Shown: in pieces, positions 1 to 10,800 of the stretch | Position numbering within the stretch: the stretch's first letter is position 1 | Layout of the letters: every line of letters starts with the position of its first letter | NCBI GenBank assembly: GCA_910574345.1 | Contig: CAJSZV010000001.1 | Span: 167,127 to 231,126, forward strand | DNA length: 64,000 nt | DNA from: Clostridiaceae bacterium | Lineage (GTDB): Bacteria > Bacillota > Clostridia > Lachnospirales > Lachnospiraceae | Direction: 5' to 3' | The notes under the pieces: generated by a model | Database searches by the model: none | What the model saw: the letters and a program-made list of their open reading frames with translations, nothing else | What the model was told of the DNA's origin: nothing | Program-made: the position numbers and the translations under genes

Positions 1-1
1 C

Positions 2-1123
2 ATTACCGACGCGGAACTTGGAGCGGTTATCGAGGATTTGTTTGTGGATGACGCTGTAGATATGCTGGAGGAACTGCCGGCCAATGTGGTGAAAAGGGTA
101 CTTAAGACTGCCGGGCCGGATACCAGAAAGCTGATCAATCAATTCCTGCAGTATCCGGATAACAGTGCGGGAAGCATTATGACGGCGGAATATGTGGGAC
201 TTAAGAAGCATATGACCGTGGAGGAGGCATTTGCCTATATCCGCTGTCATGGAGTGGATAAGGAGACTATCTATACCTGTTATGTTATGGATGATAAGAG
301 GACCTTGGAGGGCGTGGTGACGGTTAAGGACCTGCTCATGAATCCTTACGATGCCAGGCTCAGGGACATCATGGATCCTTATGTGATCAAAGCCATGACT
401 ACGGATGATCAGGAGATGGTGGCTGAGGCGTTCCACAAATATGATCTCTTAAGTCTTCCTGTGGTGGATCAGGAAGACCGTCTGGTGGGGATTATCACCG
501 TTGACGACGTGGTGGATGTGATTGAGGAGGAAGCCACAGAGGATTTTGAGAAGATGGCCGCCATGGTTCCCAGCGAGAAACCGTATCTGAAGACCAGTAT
601 TTTCATGCTTGCCAAAAACCGGATTGTGTGGCTGCTGATCCTTATGGTGAGCAGTATGATTACAGGAGGGATCCTGGCGCGGTATGAGAATGCTTTTGCC
701 ATGATTCCCCTCCTGGTAACCTTTATTCCCATGCTTACGGACACCGGAGGCAATGCAGGAAGCCAGAGCAGCACCTTGATTATCCGCGGCATGGCCGTGG
801 GGGAGATTGAGCCCAGGGATATCTTAAAGGTCCTGTGGAAGGAGCTGAGAGTAGGCATGATCGTGGGAGCCATATTGGGGCTGGTGAATTATATTCAGCT
901 GATCATACGGTTTCCGGGCAATGAGAAGATCTGTCTTATTGTAGTTTTGAGCCTGTTCATGACGGTGATTCTGGCAAAGACCGTCGGCAGTGTTCTTCCC
1001 ATGGCCGCAAAGGTGCTGAAACTGGATCCGGCTATTATGGCGGCTCCGCTGATCACGACGATTGTGGATGCCTTCAGCCTGGTGATTTATTTCCGGATTG
1101 CTTCCAGGTTCCTTCCCATATAG
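2..1123 (+). CDS. mgtE: Magnesium transporter MgtE, 5'-truncated by window edge
   Basis: This is the C-terminal 373 residues of an MgtE Mg2+ channel; the frame is open to the window edge, so the start lies upstream (family length is about 450). Visible in order are the end of the helical N domain, a tandem CBS pair (about residues 60-180 of the fragment, with a VVDQEDRLVGIITVDD-type CBS motif) and a five-helix membrane domain. The membrane part carries the conserved TDTGGNAGSQSS segment that lines the MgtE pore. In the family the CBS and N domains sense cytoplasmic Mg2+ and gate the pore. It ends 72 bases before gltX, which has its own promoter in the gap. Confidence 0.93.
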   Translation: MTDAELGAVIEDLFVDDAVDMLEELPANVVKRVLKTAGPDTRKLINQFLQYPDNSAGSIMTAEYVGLKKHMTVEEAFAYIRCHGVDKETIYTCYVMDDKRTLEGVVTVKDLLMNPYDARLRDIMDPYVIKAMTTDDQEMVAEAFHKYDLLSLPVVDQEDRLVGIITVDDVVDVIEEEATEDFEKMAAMVPSEKPYLKTSIFMLAKNRIVWLLILMVSSMITGGILARYENAFAMIPLLVTFIPMLTDTGGNAGSQSSTLIIRGMAVGEIEPRDILKVLWKELRVGMIVGAILGLVNYIQLIIRFPGNEKICLIVVLSLFMTVILAKTVGSVLPMAAKVLKLDPAIMAAPLITTIVDAFSLVIYFRIASRFLPI

Positions 1124-1135
1124 TCTTACTCATAC

Positions 1136-1164
1136 TTGCAATTCTCCAATGTTAATAGTATACT
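1136..1164 (+). promoter_or_regulatory. Sigma-A type promoter for gltX
   Basis: TTGCAA (1136-1141) and TATACT (1159-1164) are separated by 17 bases and lie about 30 bases before the gltX ATG. An in-frame methionine at 1136 lies inside this promoter, which argues for the downstream ATG at 1196 as the start of gltX. Confidence 0.65.
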
Positions 1165-1195
1165 TAACACAGCAAAAGAACAGGAGCCAATAATC

Positions 1196-2659
1196 ATGAA
1201 CAATCAGCATAAAGTAAGAACAAGATACGCACCAAGTCCCACAGGAAGAATGCATGTGGGCAATTTAAGAACCGCATTATATGCATATCTGATCGCCAAG
1301 CATGAAGACGGCGATTTCCTTCTCCGCATTGAGGATACGGACCAGGAACGCTTTGTGGAAGGGGCGACGGAGATCATCTACCGCACTTTGGAGAACACGG
1401 GCCTGATTCACGATGAGGGGCCGGATAAGGACGGCGGCGTAGGGCCTTATGTGCAGAGTGAGCGACAGGCATCGGGAATCTATCTGGAATATGCCAGAAA
1501 GCTTATTGAGAAAGGGGAGGCATACTACTGCTTCTGTACCCAGGAGCGGCTGGAGTCTTTAAAGAGAACCGTAAACGGCGAGGAGATCATGACCTATGAC
1601 AAGCATTGCCTTCACTTAAGCAAGGAGGAGATAGAGGCGAATCTGGCTGCAGGTATCCCCTATGTTATCCGCCAGAATAATCCTTCAGAGGGAACCACTA
1701 CCTTTCATGATGACATCTATGGAGATATTACTGTAGACAACTCCGAGTTAGACGACATGGTGCTGATCAAATCCGACGGATATCCCACCTACAATTTTGC
1801 CAATGTGGTGGACGACCATCTTATGGGCATCACCCATGTGGTGCGGGGCAATGAATATTTGTCCTCATCACCAAAGTACAACCGTCTCTACGATGCATTT
1901 GGCTGGGAAGTTCCCGTGTATGTCCACTGCCCGCTGATTACCAATGAGGAGCATAAGAAGCTGAGCAAGAGAAGCGGTCATTCCTCCTATGAGGATCTTA
2001 TGGAGCAGGGCTATGTGTCCGAAGCTGTGGTCAACTATGTGGCTTTGCTGGGATGGTCTCCGGAGGATAACCGTGAGATATTCTCTTTGGATGAGCTGGT
2101 GGAGGCTTTTGACTACCGCCACATGAGCAAATCCCCGGCAGTATTCGATGTGACTAAGTTAAAGTGGATGAACGGCGAATACTTAAAATCCATGGATTTT
2201 GACCGGTTCTATGAGATGGCAGAGCCATATATCAGACAAGTCATCAAAAAGGATCTGGATCTCAAGAAGATTGCCGCTATGGTAAAGACTAGGATTGAAG
2301 TATTCCCTGATATTGCCGGTCATATTGATTTCTTTGAGACCATGCCGGAGTATGATCCCGCCATGTATGTTCACAAGAAGATGAAGACCACCAGGGAGAC
2401 TTCCCTTGAAGTTCTGAAAGAGGTCCTTCCTCTTCTGGAGAGCCAGGAGGATTACTCCAACGATGCTCTCTATGAGACATTGTCCAGGTATGTGGCGGAC
2501 AAGGGAGTAAAGACCGGATATGTGATGTGGCCTGTCCGCACTGCCGTGTCCGGAAAACAGATGACCCCTGCAGGAGCCACGGAGATCATGGAGGTTCTGG
2601 GGAAGGAAGAGTCTCTTAAGAGGATCAGAAAAGGAATGGAGTTGTTAAGCCAGTCATAA
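1196..2659 (+). CDS. gltX: Glutamyl-tRNA synthetase
   Basis: 487-residue class I aminoacyl-tRNA synthetase that charges tRNA-Glu. The HIGH-type motif is in [12 protein letters not shown] (about residues 11-22) and the KMSKS equivalent is KKLSKRSG (about residues 257-264); an anticodon-binding domain fills the C terminus. The ATG at 1196 is chosen because AGGAG lies 10 bases upstream and because the earlier in-frame ATG falls within the promoter. In clostridia without GlnRS the enzyme often also charges tRNA-Gln; nothing in this window tests that. An intrinsic terminator follows. Confidence 0.96.
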   Translation: MNNQHKVRTRYAPSPTGRMHVGNLRTALYAYLIAKHEDGDFLLRIEDTDQERFVEGATEIIYRTLENTGLIHDEGPDKDGGVGPYVQSERQASGIYLEYARKLIEKGEAYYCFCTQERLESLKRTVNGEEIMTYDKHCLHLSKEEIEANLAAGIPYVIRQNNPSEGTTTFHDDIYGDITVDNSELDDMVLIKSDGYPTYNFANVVDDHLMGITHVVRGNEYLSSSPKYNRLYDAFGWEVPVYVHCPLITNEEHKKLSKRSGHSSYEDLMEQGYVSEAVVNYVALLGWSPEDNREIFSLDELVEAFDYRHMSKSPAVFDVTKLKWMNGEYLKSMDFDRFYEMAEPYIRQVIKKDLDLKKIAAMVKTRIEVFPDIAGHIDFFETMPEYDPAMYVHKKMKTTRETSLEVLKEVLPLLESQEDYSNDALYETLSRYVADKGVKTGYVMWPVRTAVSGKQMTPAGATEIMEVLGKEESLKRIRKGMELLSQS

Positions 2660-2665
2660 TACGGG

Positions 2666-2709
2666 ACAGGGACAAAAAGGCGACAGGAGTCTTTTCGTCC
2701 CTGTTTTAT
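2666..2709 (+). terminator. Intrinsic terminator after gltX
   Basis: ACAGGGAC (2666-2673) pairs perfectly with GTCCCTGT (2697-2704). Inner pairing of AAAAAG with CTTTTC extends the stem, and TTTTA follows. Confidence 0.7.
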
Positions 2710-2738
2710 ACATGGATTTGGGAAAGGAGGGTGGCCAG

Positions 2739-3113
2739 GTGTCGAATAAACAGATTAAAATGAAGCCCGGAAAAGGCCAGTCCGGTCTGGGATTTGCAGT
2801 GGGGCTTCTCATGTGTCTGATTGGTCTTGTAATTGTAATTCCGTCTGTGGGAGCATTCGGAATTTTGTGGACCCTGGTGGCTGTGGGAATCACTGTATTT
2901 CACGGAATCAATACCTTTACGGACAAGGGGATTGCCACACACGAGATCATCATAGAGGAGAAGGAAGAAGAGCCGGAAAGGGGCGGGGCTTCCTTTAAGA
3001 AGGAGCTGAATGCAGCTTCCCGCCTTGAGGAGGCAAAGAACCTGTATGAGACAGGGCTTATTACTGCCGAGGAATATGAGGCTAAGAGAAAACAGATATT
3101 GGAGGAACTATAA
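2739..3113 (+). CDS. Small two-helix membrane protein with C-terminal SHOCT domain
   Basis: About 124 residues. Two hydrophobic segments (near residues 15-35 and 38-52) are followed by an acidic linker and a C-terminal SHOCT-type tail (EEAKNLYETGLITAEEYEAKRKQILEEL region, a known short oligomerisation motif of membrane proteins). The GTG at 2739 is preferred because AAAGGAGG sits 8 bases upstream; an ATG at 2712 would place that Shine-Dalgarno inside the gene. It ends 3 bases before the helicase and is probably cotranscribed with it. Specific function unknown. Confidence 0.75.
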   Translation: MSNKQIKMKPGKGQSGLGFAVGLLMCLIGLVIVIPSVGAFGILWTLVAVGITVFHGINTFTDKGIATHEIIIEEKEEEPERGGASFKKELNAASRLEEAKNLYETGLITAEEYEAKRKQILEEL

Positions 3114-3116
3114 TTT

Positions 3117-4988
3117 ATGGCATTTCATCCCTCCCAGGAGGAAGCGATCCGCCATGTAGACGGCCCCATGATGGTTCTTGCAGGTCCGGGTTCCGGCAAG
3201 ACCACGGTAATCACCCACAGGACAAAGTATCTTATCGAAGAGGCCGGCATTGATCCCGGAAAGATTCTGGTCATTACATTCACAAGAGCCGCCGCTAAGG
3301 AGATGGAGGAGAGATTTATAAGACTTATGGAGGGGCGGCCGGCAAGAGTCAGCTTCGGCACTTTTCACTCCGTTTTCTTCACAATTCTTAAATATGCCTA
3401 CCGCTACCAGGCTGCCGACATCGTGCGGGAGGAACAAAGGATACGGTATATCAGGGAAATGATGGAACAGTACGACGTGGAGATCGAGGACGAGCGGGAA
3501 TTTACGGCTTCCATCTTAAGCGAGATCAGTTTTGTGAAAAGCGAGATGGTAAGCCTTGATCATTACTATTCCAAAAACTGTTCCGAGACTGTGTTTAAAA
3601 AGATGTATCAGGGCTATGAGGAGCGGATGAGAAAGGCGGGCCTTCTTGATTTTGATGACATGCTGGTCATGTGTTATGAACTGTTTCGTGAGCGGAAAGA
3701 CATCCTGCAGGCATGGCAGAACAAGTTTTCCTATATACTTATTGACGAGTTTCAGGATATTAACAAAGTCCAGTATGAGATCGTGAAGATGCTGGCGCTG
3801 CCGAATAACAACCTGTTCATCGTAGGAGACGATGACCAGTCCGTGTACCGTTTCCGGGGGGCCAGGCCGGAGATTATGCTGGGATTTACAAAAGACTATC
3901 CCCAGGCCAAGCTTGTGCTTCTGGGAATGAATTACCGCTCTACTGAGGAGATCGTGGAGAAGGCCTGCGCTCTCATCGGCCACAATGAAAAACGATATGA
4001 AAAAAAACTGACTGCCGCCAGGAAAGCCGGCAAACCGGTGGTTACCTCCATGAGCACGGAGCCCCAGGAAGAGACTCTGCGGATTGTGGAGGAGATCAAA
4101 GATTATGTCAAAGCAGGATATGAGCTGGAGGATATAGGGATCCTCTACCGAACCAACTTAAATCCCCGTCTGATGATCGAGAGACTGATGGAGTACAATA
4201 TTCCCTTTACCATGAAAGATTCTCTTCCCAATCTCTATGAGCACTGGATCACTCAAAACGTCCTCGCTTATATTAAGGCGGCCAGAGGGAATCTGAAACG
4301 GAGCAACATTCTGCAGATTTTAAATCGCCCTAACCGCTATATCAGCCGTGATGCCCTTGAGGAAGCAGATGTGTCCTGGAACAAGGTGAAAGCTCAGTAT
4401 CAGGATAAGGGCTGGATGGTGGAGCGCATTGAGCAGTTGGAGTATGATCTTCTGATGATAAGGGATATGCCGCCGGCAGCTGCGGTGAACTATATCAGGA
4501 AGGGCGTGGGATACGACGATTACATCAAAGAATACGCCCGGTTCAGGCGCATGAAGCCGGAAGAACTTCTGGAAGTGCTGGATCAGTTAAAAGAGAGCGC
4601 CGCCGGTTATAAGACCATGGAACAATGGTTTGCTCATATGGAGGAATATAAAAAGCAGCTCCAGCATCAGGCCCGTACCCAGAGGGAAGCAGCCAGGGGA
4701 GTATCCCTTATGACCATGCACAGTTCCAAGGGGCTGGAATTTAAGATTGTCTATATACTGGATGCAAATGAGGGAATCACGCCTCACCAGAAGGCTGTGC
4801 TGGACGCGGATATTGAGGAGGAACGGCGCATGTTCTATGTGGCCATGACCAGGGCCAAAGAGAGGCTTCATGTGTGCTATGTGAGAGAGCGCTACGGCAA
4901 AAAACAGGAGATGTCCCGTTTCATAGAAGAATACCTGGGAAAATCCCCGTCTCAGCCCCTTGGCAGGCAAGGGAGGCCGAACAGATAA
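3117..4988 (+). CDS. UvrD/PcrA-like superfamily 1 DNA helicase
   Basis: 623 residues; shorter than PcrA/UvrD (about 720). SF1A motifs appear in order: Walker A GPGSGKTT (about 23-30), motif Ia ITFTRAAAKEME, Walker B LIDEFQDIN, motif III VGDDDQSVYRFRGA, motif V MTMHSSKGLEF and motif VI RRMFYVAMTRAKERL. These predict a 3'-5' ATP-dependent DNA translocase for repair or replication restart. The shorter length comes from a compact C-terminal region after motif VI. The ATG has GGAGG 12 bases upstream. The stop overlaps the cobA start (TAATG), indicating translational coupling. Confidence 0.9.
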   Translation: MAFHPSQEEAIRHVDGPMMVLAGPGSGKTTVITHRTKYLIEEAGIDPGKILVITFTRAAAKEMEERFIRLMEGRPARVSFGTFHSVFFTILKYAYRYQAADIVREEQRIRYIREMMEQYDVEIEDEREFTASILSEISFVKSEMVSLDHYYSKNCSETVFKKMYQGYEERMRKAGLLDFDDMLVMCYELFRERKDILQAWQNKFSYILIDEFQDINKVQYEIVKMLALPNNNLFIVGDDDQSVYRFRGARPEIMLGFTKDYPQAKLVLLGMNYRSTEEIVEKACALIGHNEKRYEKKLTAARKAGKPVVTSMSTEPQEETLRIVEEIKDYVKAGYELEDIGILYRTNLNPRLMIERLMEYNIPFTMKDSLPNLYEHWITQNVLAYIKAARGNLKRSNILQILNRPNRYISRDALEEADVSWNKVKAQYQDKGWMVERIEQLEYDLLMIRDMPPAAAVNYIRKGVGYDDYIKEYARFRRMKPEELLEVLDQLKESAAGYKTMEQWFAHMEEYKKQLQHQARTQREAARGVSLMTMHSSKGLEFKIVYILDANEGITPHQKAVLDADIEEERRMFYVAMTRAKERLHVCYVRERYGKKQEMSRFIEEYLGKSPSQPLGRQGRPNR

Positions 4989-5533
4989 TGGATAAGCAAA
5001 GAAAGGAACAAAAGGGCTGCATTCACATCTACTGCGGAGACGGAAAAGGGAAAACCACTGCCGCCTTAGGTCTTGCCCTGAGAGCGGCAGGAAGAGGAAA
5101 AAAGGTGATGATCGCCCGCTTTCTGAAAAGCGACGATTCAGGAGAAGTGCCCCTCCTGCAGCAGATCCCAGGCATCCGCCTAAAGCCCTGCAGCAAATGT
5201 TTCGGCTTCTACAGCCAGATGACAGATGAGCAAAAAAAAGAAGCAAAAGTATATTATAAACAGCTGTTTCGCGACACATGGAAGGAAACTGCGGAAGAAG
5301 CATATGACATGGTGATTCTGGATGAGATCCTGGCGGCATGCAGATACGGCTTGGTTCCAGAGGAAGAACTGTTGACAAATCTAGAACAAAAACCCTTTGC
5401 CCTGGAAGTCGTCATAACCGGAAGGGCCCCGTCACAGCGTCTTCTTGAGACGGCGGATTACATATCCGACATCACCAAAAGAAAACACCCCTTTGACCAG
5501 GGATTAAAGGCAAGAGAAGGAATTGAATACTAG
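4988..5533 (+). CDS. cobA: Corrinoid (cob(I)yrinate) adenosyltransferase, CobA/BtuR type
   Basis: 181 residues. It transfers the adenosyl group from ATP to Co(I) corrinoids to make adenosylcobalamin. A P-loop GDGKGKTT lies at about residues 17-24, and the DMVILDEILAA Walker B-like segment and the RAPSQRLLETADYISDI block are typical of the family. The start is the ATG that overlaps the helicase stop by one base. It is an orphan here: no other cobalamin genes are within the window, which fits salvage or assimilation of imported corrinoids. Confidence 0.9.
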   Translation: MDKQRKEQKGCIHIYCGDGKGKTTAALGLALRAAGRGKKVMIARFLKSDDSGEVPLLQQIPGIRLKPCSKCFGFYSQMTDEQKKEAKVYYKQLFRDTWKETAEEAYDMVILDEILAACRYGLVPEEELLTNLEQKPFALEVVITGRAPSQRLLETADYISDITKRKHPFDQGLKAREGIEY

Positions 5534-5660
5534 AGCATGTTTGAATCCTTATGAAAATTCGTAACTATTCAGCAGCTCCCCGGAAAAGTCCTTGCGTTTT
5601 AGACCAAGGTCTGTTACATTGGATACACATTACATTTATGGAAAAGGAAGGATTAAAAAG

Positions 5661-5984
5661 ATGGCAATGGATAATATGGAACCTCAGGAGGAGATGACCG
5701 TTACTTTAACTATGGACGACGGCAGCGAAGTGGAATGCGTGGTCCTTACTATATTTGAAGCAGGAGGAAGAGACTACATCGCGCTTCTTCCCATGGACAG
5801 CGCAGAAGCCGAAGAAGGCGAGGTCTACTTATACCGTTACTACGAGCCGGAAGACGCAGAACCTTACTTGGAGAATATCGAAGACGATGACGAATACGAA
5901 ATCGTAGCCGACGCCTTTGACGAATTATTAGACGCCCAGGAATACGACGAGCTGGTGGGCGAAGACGAATTGGAAGATTTATAA
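5661..5984 (+). CDS. DUF1292 family acidic protein (YrzB-like)
   Basis: 107 residues and strongly acidic. The MTVTLTMDDGSEVECVVLTIF opening and the EGEVYLYRY segment are typical of the DUF1292/YrzB family, which is widespread in Firmicutes and has no firm function. The ATG at 5661 has GGAAGGA upstream; an earlier in-frame start at 5592 would lie in a possible weak promoter (TTGCGT at 5592, TACATT at 5615, 17-base spacing). The C terminus adds an acidic tail (DDDEYE, DELVGEDELEDL) beyond the core domain. Confidence 0.85.
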   Translation: MAMDNMEPQEEMTVTLTMDDGSEVECVVLTIFEAGGRDYIALLPMDSAEAEEGEVYLYRYYEPEDAEPYLENIEDDDEYEIVADAFDELLDAQEYDELVGEDELEDL

Positions 5985-6072
5985 CAGCTGTCAAAAAATT
6001 TTTGTCCGGAGCTGCCAGGGAGCAGACTTCTTGTCACCTCCAAAAACAGCACCCCTTAAAAGGAGACCCAAT

Positions 6073-7842
6073 ATGAAAAAACTTCTTACCTCCATTGCAG
6101 AGGCATTAAAACCCGCTTTTGCAGCCAACGGATACGACGAGTCCTACGCGAAAGTCACTCTCTCCAACCGTCCTGACCTGTGTGAGTACCAGTGCAACGG
6201 AGCCATGGCGGCTGCAAAGGCCTATAAAAAGAAACCGATTGATATTGCCAGCCAGGTGGCGGACCATCTCAGCGGCCATCCCATGTTCACCCGGATCACG
6301 GCGGTGATGCCGGGATTTATCAATATCCGTCTCAGCGAAGAGTACCTTGCCGGTTACATGAATTCCATGGAGAAGGAGCCCAAGTTCGGGCTGGAAGAAA
6401 CGGGAAAAGGAGAGCGGGTGATTGTGGATTACGGCGGAGCCAATGTGGCCAAGCCTCTCCATGTAGGTCATCTGCGTTCCGCTATTATCGGCGAGAGCGT
6501 AAAGCGGCTGGGGCGTTTTTTGGGATACGATATGATCGGGGATGTACATCTGGGCGACTGGGGCCTGCAGATGGGACTGATTATCGAAGAACTGAGGGAC
6601 CGTCAGCCGGATCTTGTCTATTTTGATGAGTCTTATGAAGGCGCTTATCCCGAAGAACCGCCCTTTACCATAGGCGAGCTGGAGGATATCTATCCGGCGG
6701 CAAGCGCCAAGTCCAAGGAAGACGAGACATTTAAGGCCAGGGCTCATGAGGCTACCTTAAAGCTGCAGAGCGGATATAAGCCTTTTAAGGCCATCTGGCA
6801 GCATATTATGAATGTATCTTTGGCGGATCTTAAGAAAAATTACGGCAGCCTGGGAGTGACCTTTGATCTGTGGAAGGGGGAGAGCGACGCACAGTCCTAC
6901 ATTCCTGACCTGATTGAGGATCTGCAGAAGAAGGGGCTGGCCTATGAGAGCCAGGGAGCGCTGGTGGTGGATATCGCTCAGGAGAACGATTCCAAGGAGC
7001 TTCCTCCCTGTATTATCCGCAAGTCCGACGGGGCAGCTCTCTATGCCACCTCCGATCTGGGAACTATTCTTGACAGAGAGAAGAAACTGGCTCCAAACCG
7101 ATATATTTACATTACGGACAAGCGTCAGGAACTTCACTTTATCCAGGTGTTCCGGGTAGCGAAAAAGGCGGGATATGTGAAAGAGGATACTCCCATGATC
7201 CATGTCATGTTCGGAACCATGAACGGAAAAGACGGAAAGCCTTTTAAGACCAGGGACGGCGGCGTCATGCGTCTGGAGAATCTGATAGGGGAGATCAATG
7301 ATGCAGTCTATGAGCGCATCATGGAGAACCGGACAGTATCCGCAGAGGAGGCAAGAAAGACGGCAAAGATCATTGGCCTTGCGGCATTAAAATATGGTGA
7401 TCTGTCCAACCAGGCATCCAAGGATTATGTTTTTGATATGGACCGTTTTATATCCTTTGAAGGCAATACAGGGCCTTACATTCTGTATACCATTGTGAGG
7501 ATCAAGTCTATTTTGTCCAAATATCAGGACATGGGAAAGGAACTGTCTCAGGATTCCGGGATTTTACCGGCTGTATCGGAAGCGGAGAAGAACCTTATGC
7601 TTTTGCTGGCCAGATATAACGAGGTTATGGAGAACAGTTTTGGGGAGATTGCGCCCCATAAGATTTGCCAGTTTATCTATGAATTGTCCGATGGGTTCAA
7701 CAAGTTTTATAACAGTACCATGATTTTGAAGGAAGAGGACGAAAGGCGTCAGAGCAGTTATATCCGGCTGATCACCTTAACAAAAGGTGTTCTGGAGACC
7801 TGTATTGACGTGTTGGGTTTCCAGGCTCCTGAGCGGATGTAG
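6073..7842 (+). CDS. argS: Arginyl-tRNA synthetase
   Basis: 589-residue class I synthetase. An N-terminal Arg-tRNA-synt-N domain recognises the tRNA elbow, the HIGH motif lies in NVAKPLHVGHLRSAIIGE (about residues 130-147), and a C-terminal DALR anticodon-binding domain closes the protein. A canonical KMSKS is not evident, which is normal for many ArgS. The start at 6073 follows AAAAGGAGA; the earlier in-frame methionine at 6031 has no good ribosome site. The downstream SNF2 gene starts 16 bases after the stop. Confidence 0.96.
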   Translation: MKKLLTSIAEALKPAFAANGYDESYAKVTLSNRPDLCEYQCNGAMAAAKAYKKKPIDIASQVADHLSGHPMFTRITAVMPGFINIRLSEEYLAGYMNSMEKEPKFGLEETGKGERVIVDYGGANVAKPLHVGHLRSAIIGESVKRLGRFLGYDMIGDVHLGDWGLQMGLIIEELRDRQPDLVYFDESYEGAYPEEPPFTIGELEDIYPAASAKSKEDETFKARAHEATLKLQSGYKPFKAIWQHIMNVSLADLKKNYGSLGVTFDLWKGESDAQSYIPDLIEDLQKKGLAYESQGALVVDIAQENDSKELPPCIIRKSDGAALYATSDLGTILDREKKLAPNRYIYITDKRQELHFIQVFRVAKKAGYVKEDTPMIHVMFGTMNGKDGKPFKTRDGGVMRLENLIGEINDAVYERIMENRTVSAEEARKTAKIIGLAALKYGDLSNQASKDYVFDMDRFISFEGNTGPYILYTIVRIKSILSKYQDMGKELSQDSGILPAVSEAEKNLMLLLARYNEVMENSFGEIAPHKICQFIYELSDGFNKFYNSTMILKEEDERRQSSYIRLITLTKGVLETCIDVLGFQAPERM

Positions 7843-7858
7843 CACAAGGGGGAAATCA

Positions 7859-10800
7859 ATGGAGATAACCAAGATGCAGACAAGGACATTCTGGAAAGGC
7901 GAAGTTGGAATTGACGGACAGGTGTCAGACCAGGGAAAACTGTATCAGGTAAGATTGGAAGTCAAGGGTAGCTATGTCAACAGCTACTCTTGTTCTTGTT
8001 GTCAGGGAAATTCTTATAAAGGAATATGCCCTCACGGGAAAGCATTGTTTGAACATTATGAGAGGCAGGCGTCAGAGACCTTAAGTCAGCCTGTGTCCAC
8101 ATCCTCCCAGGTGCGGGTCATGATCCGGGAATATACTAACCGGGAGGTGGCCAGAATCTTTAAGGAGACTCAGGAGGAGACCATTCGTTTTGTCCCTGTG
8201 CTTGCCATAAGCCGCTGTGGGGTTCAGGCACAATTCCGCCTGGGAAAGGAACGGCTCTACATGATCAAGGATCTGGCAGCATTTGCAAGAGCCATGGAGC
8301 AGGGGGCTTATGTGGAATACGGAAAGAAACTGGGTTTCCGCCATGGGAAGGAGAGGTTTGAGGAGGAATGCCAGGAACTTTTATCTCTTGTTCTGGAGCT
8401 CATGGGAACATATGAAGAGCATTATGAGCAGTTTCACAAAAGCGTTTATGGGTCTATGTCTCCGGTCAGGGAGTTAAATATCAGCCGGACAAACAGGGAC
8501 CGGTTTTTTGGGATGTTTGCGGCAAAGACTGTGGAGATCCAGGATGCATCAGGGGAAAAGCGTTTAGTTCAGGTCATCGATGACAATCCTGACATACAGG
8601 TCACAGTAAAAAAGGCGGGCAGGAAAGGACTCCTGGTTACCTTGGAGAAAACCATTATAAGTTTCAGCGGGGAAAACCATCTTTATGTGCTGGCAAAAGA
8701 CAAATTATATATCTGCGATGAGGAGTTTACCAGAGACGGAGCCGTATTTTTCAGTCAGATGACCCAAGGGTATGACGCCCCATACCAGGTGACGGTCAGT
8801 GAAAAGGATGTGCCCCTGTTCTACGAGAGAGTGCTGCGCCATCTGGAAAAATATGGGATACTAAGGTCAGAGGGAGTGGAACTGGAGAAGGTAAGGCCCC
8901 TGGAATTGAAAGCGAAGTTTATCCTTAGCAGTCCAAGGCCAGGGGAAGTAATCCTTCATCCCACCTTAAGTTATGGAGATTATTCTTTTCATCCCGTGGA
9001 GGACGAGCATGTGCCCAGAACCATCTGCCGGGATGTGCCAGGGGAATTCCGCGTCAGTCAGGTTCTTACCAAATATTTTAAGTACCGGGATCCGGCGACC
9101 AATGACCTGATGATTCGGGATGATGAGGAAGGAATCTTTCGGCTGCTTAGCGAAGGAATGGATGAGCTTAAGCGTTTGGGGGAAGTGTATGTTTCTCAGG
9201 AGGAAAATCATCTGAAGATCTCAGAGCCGCCCAGGGTATCTGTGGGAGTGAAGGCTTTGGATCAGTGGCTGGAGCTGACTGTTGACGCCGGTGATATGAC
9301 AAGGGAAGAACTGACGGAGGTTCTGAGTGCCTACAGGCTCAGGAAAAGCTATTGCCGCTTAAAAAACGGAGAATTTTTAAAGCTGGAAGACAACGGGCTC
9401 ATGGCTGTGGCGAGGATGGCGGACGGCCTGGCTCTGACCAGGAAAGAACTTTTACAAGGAAGCATCCGTATTCCCAGATACCGTGCCTTGTATCTGGACA
9501 GTCTTTGCCGGGACCAGGAGGATATCCGGTTTACCAGGGATCAGATGTACAAATCCATGATCCGCGGCATGAAATCTGTGGAGGACAGTGATTTTGAAGT
9601 TCCGCCTGCTTTTGACCAGGTGCTGAGAGGATATCAGAAAGTCGGATTTAAGTGGCTGAAAACATTGGATGCATTGGGATTTTGCGGCATTCTGGCGGAC
9701 GACATGGGACTGGGAAAGACCATTCAGATCATCAGTGTGCTGTATGATGAGGCCATGAGGAAAGGGGATGTGTATCCTTCCCTCATTGTGTGTCCGGCTT
9801 CCCTGGTATATAACTGGCAGTGCGAGTTCGAGATGTTCGCGCCGTCTTTGAAGGTTCTGGTGGCAGCGGGGAATCTTCATGAGAGGGAGGAAAAGCTGAG
9901 GGCCATCAGGGATTTTCATGTGGTGATTACTTCTTATGACCTGTTAAAGAGGGATCTGTCCCTCTACGAACCTTATGAATTCCGGTTTCAGGTTATTGAT
10001 GAAGCACAGTATATTAAAAATCCTCTGACACAGACGGCTAAGGCCGTAAAAATGGTCCGTTCCCAGACCAGGTACGCTCTGACAGGAACTCCGGTGGAAA
10101 ACCGTCTCAGCGAGCTTTGGAGTATTTTTGACTACTTAATGCCGGGATTTTTATTTTCTTATACCAGATTTAAGAAACAATACGAATCCCCTGTTGTGAA
10201 GGAGGGGGACAAGGAGGCTTTAGGCCGTCTGAAACTTTTGACAGGCCCCTTTATTCTGAGAAGACTGAAAGGAGATGTGTTAAAGGAACTGCCTGAAAAA
10301 TTGGAGACTGTGGTCTATTCCAGGATGGAGGAAGAACAAAGGAAGCTTTATACAGCCAATGCCTGGCAGTTAAAGGAACATCTTGAGGAGCGCAGCAAAA
10401 TCGAGATTCTTTCGGCTCTCACGAGAATTCGCCAGGTGTGCTGTGATCCGCGGCTGATATATGAGGGATATGGCGGAGGCTGCGCAAAGCTGGAAACTTG
10501 TGTAGATCTTGTCTTATCGGGGGCAGCAGCCGATCACAAGATCCTTTTGTTTTCTCAGTTTACGTCCATGCTGGAACTGATCGGACAGCGCCTTGCCAGG
10601 GAGGGAATCCCTTTTCATATACTGACTGGGGCCACGCCCAAAGAGGAGAGAATCCGCCTGGTCAATGCTTTCCACAAGGACCATGTGCCGGTGTTTCTCA
10701 TTTCTCTAAAGGCGGGAGGAACAGGACTTAATCTGACGGCGGCAGACATGGTGATTCATTACGATCCATGGTGGAATGTGGCGGCACAGAACCAGGCTGC

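Noticed and set aside
4587-5378. Long minus-strand ORF opposite the helicase and cobA genes
   Set aside because: It is antisense to two well-recognised genes, is cysteine- and serine-rich with no domain or ribosome site, and is a codon-bias shadow.
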